DNA of 64,000 nt from Burkholderiaceae bacterium (GCA_947462685.1 CANHPL010000005.1:1-64000), one strand, 5' to 3'; numbered from the stretch's first letter, positions 22,723 to 32,839 are shown. A program made the numbers and translations. Notes: a model not told the origin generated them from the letters alone.

Positions 22723-23244
22723 ATGCAGACAAACTTTTATTCCCCTTCGAACCCTTTTTTCTCTTTTTTTCGCATCAGTTTTGTATTTTTGGGTCTCTTT
22801 TTTATGAGTTCTTGCTCAAATATGCTCCCAAATTGCAACTCCTGCTCTTCACCGCCTCTATCCCAACTCAATGGTCGCTGGGAACTTCTGCGCTGGAATT
22901 ACCCACCCGATGCTACTGGAAAAGTCCAGCTCCGTAAAATCCCTCATCGTGATCAAGGGGAACCGATTATGATGGATTTTAGTAACGAGAAAAAAATGAT
23001 CACAGGCTATTCTGGATGTAATCGTTTTTTTGGAACCATTACAACCGACTCTAAAAATGCGATTGAAATCGGCAAAATGGGTAGCACGAGATTGATGTGC
23101 GCTGAAAACTACCGGATGGATCTCGAGAAAGATTTCCTAAATCAAGTTCAAGATTATCGATCTTTGCAAATGAAAAATGACCAATTACTTCTCATTGGGC
23201 GCTCTGGAGATGTTCTCGCTTTTGGCAGACGCGGCCCTCCATAA
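22723..23244 (+). CDS. META-domain lipoprotein (HslJ-like)
   Basis: Signal with MSSCSNM lipobox; LNGRWELLRW ... ITGYSGCNRFFGTI ... STRLMCAE META pattern. Confidence 0.85.
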   Translation: MQTNFYSPSNPFFSFFRISFVFLGLFFMSSCSNMLPNCNSCSSPPLSQLNGRWELLRWNYPPDATGKVQLRKIPHRDQGEPIMMDFSNEKKMITGYSGCNRFFGTITTDSKNAIEIGKMGSTRLMCAENYRMDLEKDFLNQVQDYRSLQMKNDQLLLIGRSGDVLAFGRRGPP

Positions 23245-23526
23245 GCGAATACTTTAGTTAAGGTTTTTAAGAACCTTCAATTTTTAGACCAGATCAAACT
23301 CCTTTTTTAATGACTTAACCAGGTCAATTCTCATTTAAATTTGTCAATTGATCGTATGATTTTTAGCCCTTTCAACCCATATTTAAATTTATCTTTTTAT
23401 TGGACCTTAATCATGCAATTGTGTTTCCAAAAATATAACTTATAAGAAGTTTCATTTTGATACTCCAACTTATTAAATACCCCTTAAACCTTTAAGAATG
23501 AAGGATTTAGGGTATGATTTGAGACT

Positions 23527-23976
23527 ATGAAAAACACTTTTAAATCAAAACTTGTGGTTTGTTTACTTAGCCTCTTCTTACCTGGCACTGGTCTACATTG
23601 GCTTTATCTCAAGGGAAAAAGTTCGCCTTGGTTTTATCTACAATTCATTGGTTTGTTATTTGGCGTTTGGGGTTGGTTCGAACTAGCTCTTACTGAAAAA
23701 GAATCATTTCTCGGCTGGTTTGCTGCCGCTCTTGGCGAAATCTCAATATTAGCTAGTTGGCTTACAACCTTGGCTTTAGGCCTTCGACCTGACGATCGCT
23801 TTGATGCACAATTTAATGTAGGTCAAACCAAGAAAAATCAATCTGGTTGGCTCATCATTATCTGTATGATCATCGCTTTAATGGTCGGCGCATTTGTTCT
23901 CATGAGTGGTCTAGCGATTGCTTTTGAACAATACTTCATTGGCCAAGTAGAAGCCGCTAAAGAAATTTCTCAATAA
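23527..23976 (+). CDS. Membrane protein of unknown function
   Basis: 149 aa with 4 hydrophobic segments, N-terminal LFLPGTGLHWLYLKG resembling TM2-type proteins. Confidence 0.7.
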   Translation: MKNTFKSKLVVCLLSLFLPGTGLHWLYLKGKSSPWFYLQFIGLLFGVWGWFELALTEKESFLGWFAAALGEISILASWLTTLALGLRPDDRFDAQFNVGQTKKNQSGWLIIICMIIALMVGAFVLMSGLAIAFEQYFIGQVEAAKEISQ

Positions 23977-23997
23977 TTATTGAGGGTAATGATCTGA

Positions 23998-25785
23998 TTA
24001 GAACTGTTCTGGTGTTAGCGCATTCGTCACTCTGCCACCTTCCATGATGGACTTGGCAATCCCTGGAACTTGGGTAAGTAAATGTTGAGCATAAAACTGA
24101 GCTGTGCTAATTTTGGCTTGATAAAAATTAAGGTCTTGATCATGCAACTTCTCAGCCTCGAGTAAAGCTCTTGCCATTTGCCATCCGGCAAGTGTGAGCC
24201 CACAAATTTGTAAATAAGGAACGCTACCGGCAAAGACTGCTTTAATATCCTCTTTGACATTCATAAGAATATACGTCACGACTTGTTCTAATGATTGTCT
24301 AGCAAGCGTTAACTGCTCCAGCATGATCTTTGCAGCTGCAGAATCTGATGTGGCTAATGCTTCTTCTGTTTTGGCAATCTGTTTGCCAATAGCCTGCGCC
24401 GTAGCTCCACCATTTTTTAAGGTTTTTCTGCCAATTAAATCGTTTGCTTGAATCGCTGTAGTACCTTCATAGATGGGCAAAATTCTAGCATCTCGATAGT
24501 ACTGTGCAACACCTGTTTCTTCAATAAAGCCCATCCCACCATGTACCTGGACTCCAAGACTGGCAACTTGCACGGCCATTTCGGTAGAAAAACCTTTAAT
24601 GATTGGCACTAAAAATTCATAGAAGGCTTGGTTTTCTTGTCGGTTTTTTTCATCTAGTGCATGTTCTGCTGCATCAGATGCTGCCACAGCAACGTATGCA
24701 AGTGATCTTGCACCTTCGGTATAAGCACGCATAGTCATGAGCATCCGTTTCACATCAGGATGATGAATGATGGCCACCGGCACTATTGATCCAGTAAGAT
24801 CTTTACTCTGAATACGTTCTTTTGCGTAACTGACTGCCTTTTGATACGCTCTCTCTGCTAAAGATATACCTTGCATGCCCACACCAAATCGTGCTGCGTT
24901 CATCATAATGAACATGTACTCTAAACCTCGGTTCTCCTGACCGACTAAATATCCAATGGCTCCGCCATGATCACCGTATTGCAATACAGCTGTTGGGCTG
25001 GCCTTAATGCCTAATTTGTGTTCAATGGATAGGCAATGCACGTCATTGCGCTCGCCAATTTTTCCTTGATCATCCACTATGTATTTGGGCACCACAAATA
25101 AAGAAATACCCTTCACTCCTTCTGGTGCATTTGGCGTTCTTGCTAGGACTAAATGAATAATGTTTTCGGAAAAATCATGCTCACCATAAGTGATATAAAT
25201 TTTTGTTCCAAATATTTTGTAAGTACCATCACCGACAGGCTCAGCTCGTGTGCGCACAAGGGCTAAATCAGAGCCTGCCTGAGGCTCTGTTAAATTCATC
25301 GTCCCAGTCCACTTCCCTGAAATCATGTTCGGAATAAAACGATGTTTTAACTCATCACTTGCAGCAACAATCAGGGCTTCAATTGCACCGTCGGTGAGCA
25401 AGGGGCATAAAGAAAATGATAAACAAGCCGAGTTCGCCATTTCTTGACAGGCTGTAGAAATTATCTTGGGTAAGCCTTGTCCACCATACTCTAAGGGATG
25501 TGTAACACCTTGCCACCCTGCTTCAACATATTTTTCAAAGGCCTCTTTAAAACCAGGGGTAGTTACTACATGCCCATCCTTAAAATAACTCGGCTGTTGA
25601 TCACCAGTCCAGTTCAACGGCGCAAGAACTTCTTCAGAAAATTTCGCGGATTCTTTAAGGATGGCCTCAGTCGTATCTTTATCTACACTCGCTTCAGAAA
25701 AATAAGGCAATCGACTAATCTGCTCCAGACCTGCTAAATGATTCATCAAAAACATCATCTCTTTTACAGGTGCTTGATAGGTCAT
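23998..25785 (-). CDS. Acyl-CoA dehydrogenase with C-terminal extension (DmdC/FadE-like)
   Basis: MTYQAPVKEMMFLMNHL; TEPQAGSDLALVRT; GGMGFIEETGVAQYYRDARILPIYEGTTAIQANDLIGRK. Confidence 0.93.
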   Translation of the reverse strand: MTYQAPVKEMMFLMNHLAGLEQISRLPYFSEASVDKDTTEAILKESAKFSEEVLAPLNWTGDQQPSYFKDGHVVTTPGFKEAFEKYVEAGWQGVTHPLEYGGQGLPKIISTACQEMANSACLSFSLCPLLTDGAIEALIVAASDELKHRFIPNMISGKWTGTMNLTEPQAGSDLALVRTRAEPVGDGTYKIFGTKIYITYGEHDFSENIIHLVLARTPNAPEGVKGISLFVVPKYIVDDQGKIGERNDVHCLSIEHKLGIKASPTAVLQYGDHGGAIGYLVGQENRGLEYMFIMMNAARFGVGMQGISLAERAYQKAVSYAKERIQSKDLTGSIVPVAIIHHPDVKRMLMTMRAYTEGARSLAYVAVAASDAAEHALDEKNRQENQAFYEFLVPIIKGFSTEMAVQVASLGVQVHGGMGFIEETGVAQYYRDARILPIYEGTTAIQANDLIGRKTLKNGGATAQAIGKQIAKTEEALATSDSAAAKIMLEQLTLARQSLEQVVTYILMNVKEDIKAVFAGSVPYLQICGLTLAGWQMARALLEAEKLHDQDLNFYQAKISTAQFYAQHLLTQVPGIAKSIMEGGRVTNALTPEQF

Positions 25786-25809
25786 CAACTTCTCCAAGTT
25801 GTACTTATA

Positions 25810-26748
25810 TTAATTTTTCATCGCTGCAACAAGTTCCGGTACCGCAGTAAATAAATCTGCCACCAATCCATAATCAGCGACGCCAAAAATGGGTGCCTCA
25901 GGATCTTTATTGATGGCTACAATCACCTTAGAGTCTTTCATACCAGCTAAGTGCTGAATCGCGCCAGAGATACCAACAGCAACATACAACTGCGGGGCTA
26001 CAATTTTTCCGGTTTGACCGACTTGGTAATCGTTCGGCACATATCCTGCGTCTACTGCCGCACGAGATGCACCTAAAGCAGCGCCTAAACTATCTGCTAA
26101 AGGCTCCATAACAGTCCGATATTGCTCTGCCGAACCTAAACCTCGCCCACCGGAAACAATCATTTTGGCAGCCGTGAGTTCGGGTCGATCTGATTTTGTG
26201 GTTTCACGCGAGATAAATTGACTAACACCCACATCTGGTACTGCACTCATCGATTCAATACTTGCTTGTCCACCTGAAGCAAGAACAGGCTCAAATCCAG
26301 TGGGACGCACAGTTATTGCTTTAATCGGATCCATCGACTGAATCGTTGCAATCGCATTGCCTGCATAAATAGGACGCTCAAATGTATCAGGGCTAATCAC
26401 CTTGGTAATTTCTGAAATCTGCGCCACATCAAGTAACGCAGCAATACGCGGCATGATGTTTTTTCCGTTTGCACTAGCAGCCACCAATAAATGTGTATAG
26501 TTTTTTGCAATAGATAGCACTTGGCTCGTCAAATTTTCTGCTAATTGATTTGCAAAGACTGCGTCATCAGCTACCAAGACTTTACTGACTCCAGATATCG
26601 TAGCTGCTGCATTAGTGGCTCCTGATAGGTCATGCCCCATGAGTAAAACATGTACATCCTGATCAATTTGTAACGCAGCATTGACCACATTCAATGTACT
26701 AGTTTGAAGCTGTTGTTGCTGATATTCAGCGATTACGAGTACGGTCAT
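25810..26748 (-). CDS. etfA: Electron transfer flavoprotein alpha subunit
   Basis: VSGGRGLGSAEQY; LGASRAAVDAGYVPNDYQVGQTGKIVAPQLYVAVGISGAIQHLAGMKDSKVIVAINKD. Confidence 0.97.
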   Translation of the reverse strand: MTVLVIAEYQQQQLQTSTLNVVNAALQIDQDVHVLLMGHDLSGATNAAATISGVSKVLVADDAVFANQLAENLTSQVLSIAKNYTHLLVAASANGKNIMPRIAALLDVAQISEITKVISPDTFERPIYAGNAIATIQSMDPIKAITVRPTGFEPVLASGGQASIESMSAVPDVGVSQFISRETTKSDRPELTAAKMIVSGGRGLGSAEQYRTVMEPLADSLGAALGASRAAVDAGYVPNDYQVGQTGKIVAPQLYVAVGISGAIQHLAGMKDSKVIVAINKDPEAPIFGVADYGLVADLFTAVPELVAAMKN

Positions 26749-27498
26749 TTAGATTACCTTTGCTTCATTTTTTAATTTATCAACTAAGGCGGCAACATCT
26801 GCCACCATCACCCCAGCTTGTCGCTTCGCCGGCTCATTGACCTGAATCGTCTTTAGACGTGGACTCACATCAACGCCAAGATCAGCAGGTTTAAACGTAT
26901 CTAATGTTTTTTTCTTCGCCTTCATGATATTCGGCAAAGTTACATACCTTGGCTCATTTAGTCTTAAATCCGTGGTGACCACCGCTGGTAATGAAATACG
27001 AATCGTTTCTAGGCCACCATCCACCTCACGCGTTACTTGTGCATGTTGGTTGTCAATCACGACTTTCGATGCAAAAGTCGCTTGGGGAATATTCAGAAGA
27101 GCTGCTAACATCTGACCAGTCTGATTACTGTCGTCATCAATGGCTTGCTTACCTAAAATGATCAATTGGGGCGCTTCTTTATCAGCAATCGCTTTGATGA
27201 TTTTAGCAACGGCTAAGGGCTGAATCACCTCATCCGTCTCGACGAGGATTGCGCGGTCCGCACCAATTGCCATCGCAGTTCTTAAAGTTTCTTGACACTG
27301 TGCCGCGCCAATCGAGACTGCAATCACTTCTGTTGCTACACCTGACTCTTTAAGTCTGACGGCTTCTTCAACTGCAATCTCATCAAATGGGTTCATGGAC
27401 ATTTTGACATTGGCCGTTTCAACACCTGAGTGGTCTGATTTGACACGCACTTTAACGTTGTAATCTACAACTCGTTTTACTGCTACTAATATTTTCAT
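26749..27498 (-). CDS. etfB: Electron transfer flavoprotein beta subunit
   Basis: [58 protein letters not shown]. Confidence 0.97.
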   Translation of the reverse strand: MKILVAVKRVVDYNVKVRVKSDHSGVETANVKMSMNPFDEIAVEEAVRLKESGVATEVIAVSIGAAQCQETLRTAMAIGADRAILVETDEVIQPLAVAKIIKAIADKEAPQLIILGKQAIDDDSNQTGQMLAALLNIPQATFASKVVIDNQHAQVTREVDGGLETIRISLPAVVTTDLRLNEPRYVTLPNIMKAKKKTLDTFKPADLGVDVSPRLKTIQVNEPAKRQAGVMVADVAALVDKLKNEAKVI

Positions 27499-27591
27499 TA
27501 AATTGCCTCTTGTTTTTGTTTCTATTCACAATTTTACTGCAAACAAAGCCCTAAAGATTCTATGTATTCAATTACGATGAATGGACGAAGG

Positions 27592-29235
27592 TTAAACGTC
27601 AATCGCTTGCGCAGAACCCGCTCTTTTTCGTAATTCAAATTTTTGAATTTTTCCCGTAGACGTTTTGGGTAACTCACCAAAAACGACAGCTCTTGGAACT
27701 TTAAATCCAGCCAAATGCTCTTTGCAGTGCGCAACAATCTCTTCTACAGTAACGATCACGTCAGGTTTGATTTCAATAAACGCACATGGGGTTTCCCCCC
27801 ACTTAGGATCAGGCTTGGCGACAATGGCTGCTGCCATGACGGCGGGATGACGATATAAAACATCCTCTACCTCTATTGATGAAATGTTCTCACCACCGGA
27901 AATAATGATATCTTTACTACGATCCTTGATTTTGATATAACCATCTGGATTCATCACAGCAAGATCCCCTGTATGAAACCATCCTCCGGCAAAAGCTTCT
28001 CGTGTAGCGGATGGATTCTTTAGATAGCCCTTCATGGTAATGTTGCCTCGGAACATAATTTCACCCATAGTCTTTCCATCTGCTGGAACCGGAGACATTG
28101 TTTCTGGATTCATCACGGTCATCCCCTCTTGTAAATGATAGCGAACGCCCTGTCGAGCATTTAATGCGGCTCGATCGCCAATAGGTTGTTCTTGCCACGC
28201 ATCATGCTTGACACATACTGCTGCTGGACCATAGGTTTCTGTTAGGCCATACACATGGATTAAATCAAATCCCATTTTTTCCATACCTTCAATCATCGCT
28301 GCTGGTGGCGCTGCTCCCGCAACCATTGCCTTGACTCCTGATGGCACACCTTCTTTTAAGTCCGGACTAGCATTGACTAAAAAGCCATGTACTATAGGGG
28401 CTGCACAATAATGGGTCACACCGTGGGTTTTAATCGCTTGAAATATATGCGCCGCATCGACTTTACGTAAACACACATTAACTCCTGCTCTGGCGGCCAC
28501 TGTCCATGGAAAACACCAACCATTGCAATGAAACATAGGTAAGGTCCATAAATAGACGGGATGCTTGGGCATATCCCATTCTAAGATATTTGAAATCGCA
28601 TTGGTCATCGCTCCGCGGTGATGGTACACCACCCCTTTTGGATTTCCCGTGGTCCCTGAGGTGTAATTTAAGCAAATCGCATCCCATTCGTCATGAGGGC
28701 CTTCCCAATGATCATTAGCATCACCCATATTTAAAAATGCTTCATATTCCAATTGTCCAATGGCGGGACCATCTCCTTGATACAAATCATCTTGAATATC
28801 AATAATGCATATATCCTTGATTTGAGCAATGTCTAAGGCCTTCTTCATGATGAGACTAAATTCTGGGTCAATGATGATTGCTTTGGCCTCTGCATGTTGG
28901 AGCATAAATGCGATTGCTTCTGGATCTAGACGGGTATTTAAAGCATTTAACACTGCACCAGACATTGGCACACCAAAATGTGCTTCAACCATGGGCGGCG
29001 TGTTGGGCAACATGACTGCTACTGTATCTCCTCGGCCAATACCCTGCTTCTTTAGAGCACTCGCAAGTTGTTTACAACGTTGGTAAGTGGTTTGCCAATC
29101 TTGTCGTAAATTGCCATGCACAATGGCTAGCCTTTGAGGATATACTTGCGCTGCTCGCTCAATCAAACTGAGTGGGGTCATTGGCGCATAATTTGCTGAA
29201 TTTTGTTCTAAACCATCGACAAAAATATGACTCAT
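27592..29235 (-). CDS. AMP-dependent acyl-CoA synthetase (DmdB-like/medium-chain ligase)
   Basis: YTSGTTGNPKGVVYHHRGA; GGWFHTGDLAVMNPDGYIKIKDRSKDIIISGGENISSIEVE; LPKTSTGKIQKFELR. Confidence 0.94.
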   Translation of the reverse strand: MSHIFVDGLEQNSANYAPMTPLSLIERAAQVYPQRLAIVHGNLRQDWQTTYQRCKQLASALKKQGIGRGDTVAVMLPNTPPMVEAHFGVPMSGAVLNALNTRLDPEAIAFMLQHAEAKAIIIDPEFSLIMKKALDIAQIKDICIIDIQDDLYQGDGPAIGQLEYEAFLNMGDANDHWEGPHDEWDAICLNYTSGTTGNPKGVVYHHRGAMTNAISNILEWDMPKHPVYLWTLPMFHCNGWCFPWTVAARAGVNVCLRKVDAAHIFQAIKTHGVTHYCAAPIVHGFLVNASPDLKEGVPSGVKAMVAGAAPPAAMIEGMEKMGFDLIHVYGLTETYGPAAVCVKHDAWQEQPIGDRAALNARQGVRYHLQEGMTVMNPETMSPVPADGKTMGEIMFRGNITMKGYLKNPSATREAFAGGWFHTGDLAVMNPDGYIKIKDRSKDIIISGGENISSIEVEDVLYRHPAVMAAAIVAKPDPKWGETPCAFIEIKPDVIVTVEEIVAHCKEHLAGFKVPRAVVFGELPKTSTGKIQKFELRKRAGSAQAIDV

Positions 29236-29277
29236 TACACGATCTCCTATGGAAGTGTCTAAATTTCAGTAAGTTCT

Positions 29278-30198
29278 TTATTCAGCTAGTTCTTTAATAT
29301 GTGCCACAACACTTCTGCCTAAGGCAGATAAATGATATCCACCTTCTAGCGTACTTAATATCCTTCCCTTTGCATATTTCTTCGCTACTTGTTGAATTTT
29401 TTCCGTTATCCATGCATAGTCTGTCTCAACTAAGCCCAATTGGCCCAACTCATCTTCACGGTGAGCATCAAAGCCTGCTGAGATAAAAATAAATTCGGGA
29501 GCAAATTCTTCAAGTCGAGGCAACCAAATATTAGAAACAATATTCCTAATATCTATTCCTTTAGTATAAGCAGGTACTGGGATATTGACCATATTTGCAG
29601 AGCTTGGTTGATCCCCACTGTATGGATAGAGTGGGTGTTGAAAAAAACTACACATCAACACGCGAGGATCGTTTGTAAATGCAGTCTCTGTTCCATTGCC
29701 ATGGTGCACGTCAAAATCAATGATCGCTACTTTATTTAGGTCATATTGCTTTAAAACATATTTTGCCGCGATGGCAATATTATTAAAAAAACAAAAGCCT
29801 TGAGCATGACTTGGCTCAGCATGATGACCGGGTGGACGCACGGCGCAAAAAACATTATTAACTTTCCCCTGCATGACCGCATCTGCTCCAGCGATACATG
29901 CTCCAACGGCTCTTAATGCCGCTTGATAGGAGTGTGGATTCATCGAAGTATCACCATCGATCTCTACATATCCTGACTGCGGAATGTGCTTCTTTAGATG
30001 ATCGATCATACCCTGATCATGCACGAGTCCAACTTGAACCTCTGTCGCAAGGGGGGCATCAATGCGCGTTAAAAAGTCATCCATACGACTTAATATCAAT
30101 TGGTCTTCAATCGCACTTAATCGAGCGGGGCATTCTGGATGATAACTACCCATTTCGTGCTTGAAAAAATCAGGATGACTAATATAACCAGTTGTCAT
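29278..30198 (-). CDS. Histone deacetylase-family (AcuC/HDAC-like) protein
   Basis: AVRPPGHHAEPSHAQGFCFFNNIAIAA; IDFDVHHGNGTE; ISAGFDAHREDELG. Confidence 0.93.
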   Translation of the reverse strand: MTTGYISHPDFFKHEMGSYHPECPARLSAIEDQLILSRMDDFLTRIDAPLATEVQVGLVHDQGMIDHLKKHIPQSGYVEIDGDTSMNPHSYQAALRAVGACIAGADAVMQGKVNNVFCAVRPPGHHAEPSHAQGFCFFNNIAIAAKYVLKQYDLNKVAIIDFDVHHGNGTETAFTNDPRVLMCSFFQHPLYPYSGDQPSSANMVNIPVPAYTKGIDIRNIVSNIWLPRLEEFAPEFIFISAGFDAHREDELGQLGLVETDYAWITEKIQQVAKKYAKGRILSTLEGGYHLSALGRSVVAHIKELAE

Positions 30199-30219
30199 AA
30201 AAAACAATCCTCTTGTAGA

Positions 30220-30244
30220 TAGGTAATAATCTTATTATTACCTA
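30220..30244. promoter_or_regulatory. 25-bp perfect palindrome, candidate operator between the HDAC-family gene and mltB
   Basis: TAGGTAATAAT-CTT-ATTATTACCTA, 11-bp perfect arms, 3-nt centre, in a divergent promoter region. Confidence 0.55.
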
Positions 30245-30282
30245 AACCTCAAGAACTCATTCATTTTTCAAATAGACACTAA

Positions 30283-31452
30283 ATGACCATCATTTTTAAA
30301 CTGCTACTCATTGTTAGCCTATTTTTATCCCCCTTGAGCCACGCACAAAATCAAGACTCTCCATCATCTAACTCTGCACCAATTTCTCTTTCAAAAGAAC
30401 AAGCACTGGATTTCTTTTTAATTGAAATGGCGTTACGTGAAAATCTTTCAGTTGATACCTTACGTGAAGCTTTTCGTGATATGAAGTGGCAGAACACCGC
30501 AAGGCAATATATGGTGCCATCTAGTGCAACTCCTCCACGAAAAAATTGGTCTGCTTATCGCGCGAATGTCATGAACCAAATACGTCTAGATGCTGGCAAA
30601 AAGTTTCTCCAAGAACATCATCAATTTTTAGATCAACTCGAAAAAGAAACTGGTGTTCCTAGTTCAATCGTTGTGGGCATCTTAGGTGTTGAAACAGTTT
30701 ATGGGAGAAATATGGGCTCTTTTCCTGTTCGTGATGTCTTAGCGACCTTTGCATTTGATTATCCTAAAAGCCCTAATCAGGTAAGCCGTAGTGTAATGTT
30801 TAAAGAGCAACTTAAAGACCATCTACTGAATTGCCTTGAAAAAAATGACCGTACTATATCTGATCTCATCAAATTCAAATCTTGTTTGGTTCAAGAAGGC
30901 TCTTTTGCTGGCGCGATGGGGATGCCCCAATTTATGCCCACCAGTCTTCGAAAATTTGCCAAAGATGGTGATGGTGATGGCGTTATCGATCTGAGAAAAA
31001 GTCCAAAAGATGCCATGCAAAGTATTGCGAACTTTTTGAAGGGTCATGGTTGGAAAACAGGGGAGCCCATCTATCTGTCAATCTCCGCAGAGATGCAAAC
31101 CAGTTCCATCGTGAAAGAATTAGCCGATGGTGACCCTAACCCTAAATACAATCTAGGTGATTTAAAAAACAAAAAAGTAATTACTAAATGGTCTGCACCG
31201 ATGCACGAAATGAGTCCAGCACTCATCGTTGACCTTCCAAGCATCACAAAAAATGGTGAGAATTCAATCGAGTATCTTGTTGGTTTAACCAACTTTGAAG
31301 TCATTACGCAATACAACCGTAGTTTCTTCTATGCAATGTCCGTCATCGAATTTGGCCAAGCGGTTATAAACAATGGCTTCATTTCAACAAAAACATCTAA
31401 GCCGGAAAAACTCCAGTCGACAAATAACGGTCGCCACGATCACAAACGATGA
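30283..31452 (+). CDS. mltB: Lytic murein transglycosylase B
   Basis: Signal peptide; GVPSSIVVGILGVETVYGRNMGSFPVRDVLATFAFDYP; GAMGMPQFMPTSLRKFAKDGDGDG. Confidence 0.93.
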   Translation: MTIIFKLLLIVSLFLSPLSHAQNQDSPSSNSAPISLSKEQALDFFLIEMALRENLSVDTLREAFRDMKWQNTARQYMVPSSATPPRKNWSAYRANVMNQIRLDAGKKFLQEHHQFLDQLEKETGVPSSIVVGILGVETVYGRNMGSFPVRDVLATFAFDYPKSPNQVSRSVMFKEQLKDHLLNCLEKNDRTISDLIKFKSCLVQEGSFAGAMGMPQFMPTSLRKFAKDGDGDGVIDLRKSPKDAMQSIANFLKGHGWKTGEPIYLSISAEMQTSSIVKELADGDPNPKYNLGDLKNKKVITKWSAPMHEMSPALIVDLPSITKNGENSIEYLVGLTNFEVITQYNRSFFYAMSVIEFGQAVINNGFISTKTSKPEKLQSTNNGRHDHKR

Positions 31453-32314
31453 AAACAATCGTCGCATTTTCTATACGCTGTGCGATTCGTAGAGCAATTA
31501 CCAATCCACCAGCTGCAGAAACGCCACAAAAGATACCCTCTTCTCGAGCCATTTTGCGACACATCTCTTCAGCCTCAATTTGAGTAACATACTCTAGAGA
31601 ATCTACGCGGGTGGCATCGTATATTTTGGGCAAATACTCTGGAGCCCATTTTCTGATTCCAGGAATTTGTGAGCCTTCCATCGGTTGAACACCAATGATC
31701 TGAATATGCGGATTTTGCTCTTTTAAAAACTTAGAGGTTCCCGTAATCGTTCCGGTAGTTCCCATCGAAGAAACAAAATGGGTAATCTGCCCATGGGTAT
31801 CACGCCAAATTTCTGGACCAGTGCCTTCGTAATGCGCTAACGGATTATCTTTGTTAGCAAATTGGTCTAAAACGATTCCGCGACCTTCTTTTTGAAGTTC
31901 GTTGGCATAGTCTCTCGCGTACTCCATGCCACCAGTAGCTGGGGTTAGGATTAACTCAGCGCCATAGGCAGTCATGCTTTGACGACGTTCAATACTTTGA
32001 TTCTCAGGCATGATTAAAATCATCTTGTAGCCTAAAATCGCTGCCACCATCGCTAGTGCGATACCTGTATTACCACTAGTTGCTTCAATTAAGGTATCTC
32101 CAGGAGCAATTTCGCCACGTTGCTCAGCCCGTCGAAACATTGATAAAGCTGGTCGATCTTTCACTGAACCAGCAGGATTATTACCCTCTAATTTTCCAAG
32201 AATAATGTTGTTACGTACCTGGTTCCCTTCTCCAGGAATGCGTTGCAAACGAATCAGTGGTGTATTACCAACTGTATCTGCAATTGTGGGATAAAAAACA
32301 TTGGCTGTGTTCAT
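31397..32314 (-). CDS. cysM: Cysteine synthase B (start likely MNTANVFYPTIADTVGNTPL)
   Basis: GNTPLIRLQR; NPAGSVKDRPALSMFRRAE; EATSGNTGIALAMVAA; C-term CDRGDRYLSTGVFPA. Confidence 0.95.
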   Translation of the reverse strand: MNTANVFYPTIADTVGNTPLIRLQRIPGEGNQVRNNIILGKLEGNNPAGSVKDRPALSMFRRAEQRGEIAPGDTLIEATSGNTGIALAMVAAILGYKMILIMPENQSIERRQSMTAYGAELILTPATGGMEYARDYANELQKEGRGIVLDQFANKDNPLAHYEGTGPEIWRDTHGQITHFVSSMGTTGTITGTSKFLKEQNPHIQIIGVQPMEGSQIPGIRKWAPEYLPKIYDATRVDSLEYVTQIEAEEMCRKMAREEGIFCGVSAAGGLVIALRIAQRIENATIVFIVCDRGDRYLSTGVFPA

Positions 32315-32415
32315 ATTTAATAATTGGGCAGAAGTGAAGTTTATTTTAACCTCAAGCTTCCGCCCTTGTAAGAAACTCAATGAAGAGTTGAATGGGAGGG
32401 TGTTAAATCAAGATA

Positions 32416-32757
32416 CTATTTAATTTTTATACTTTTTGATCGAGTTAAAGGCTCTACTCCATCAAAAGTCAAACCTGACTCCGTCATTTTCTCAACCGTT
32501 TTTTGCCCTATTCCTTTGACCCGAATATTTAAATCTTCAGAATTCACAAAAGGCCCATTCTTTTCTCGCTCCTCAACAATTGCTTTGGCACGTGTTGGCC
32601 CAATACCCCTCACATTTTGTAAGATCTCCGCTGATGCAGAATTCACATTGACAGAGTAACTCGGTGCACTAAACATCATCATTGATCCTAAAGCCAAGGC
32701 TAATACACCACGGCGTAAAGAGCGCACATTAAAAGTTTGATGCAGTTTTTTCATCAT
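32416..32757 (-). CDS. ComEA-like helix-hairpin-helix protein
   Basis: Signal peptide; VNVNSASAEILQNVRGIGPTRAKAIVEEREKNGPF. Confidence 0.85.
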   Translation of the reverse strand: MMKKLHQTFNVRSLRRGVLALALGSMMMFSAPSYSVNVNSASAEILQNVRGIGPTRAKAIVEEREKNGPFVNSEDLNIRVKGIGQKTVEKMTESGLTFDGVEPLTRSKSIKIK

Positions 32758-32839
32758 TTCTCCTTGAAATTACGTGCAATCCATATTGCACGTTCAAAGA
32801 TAACGAGAGGATGAGGGAATCGTTGACAGTAAAAAAAGT

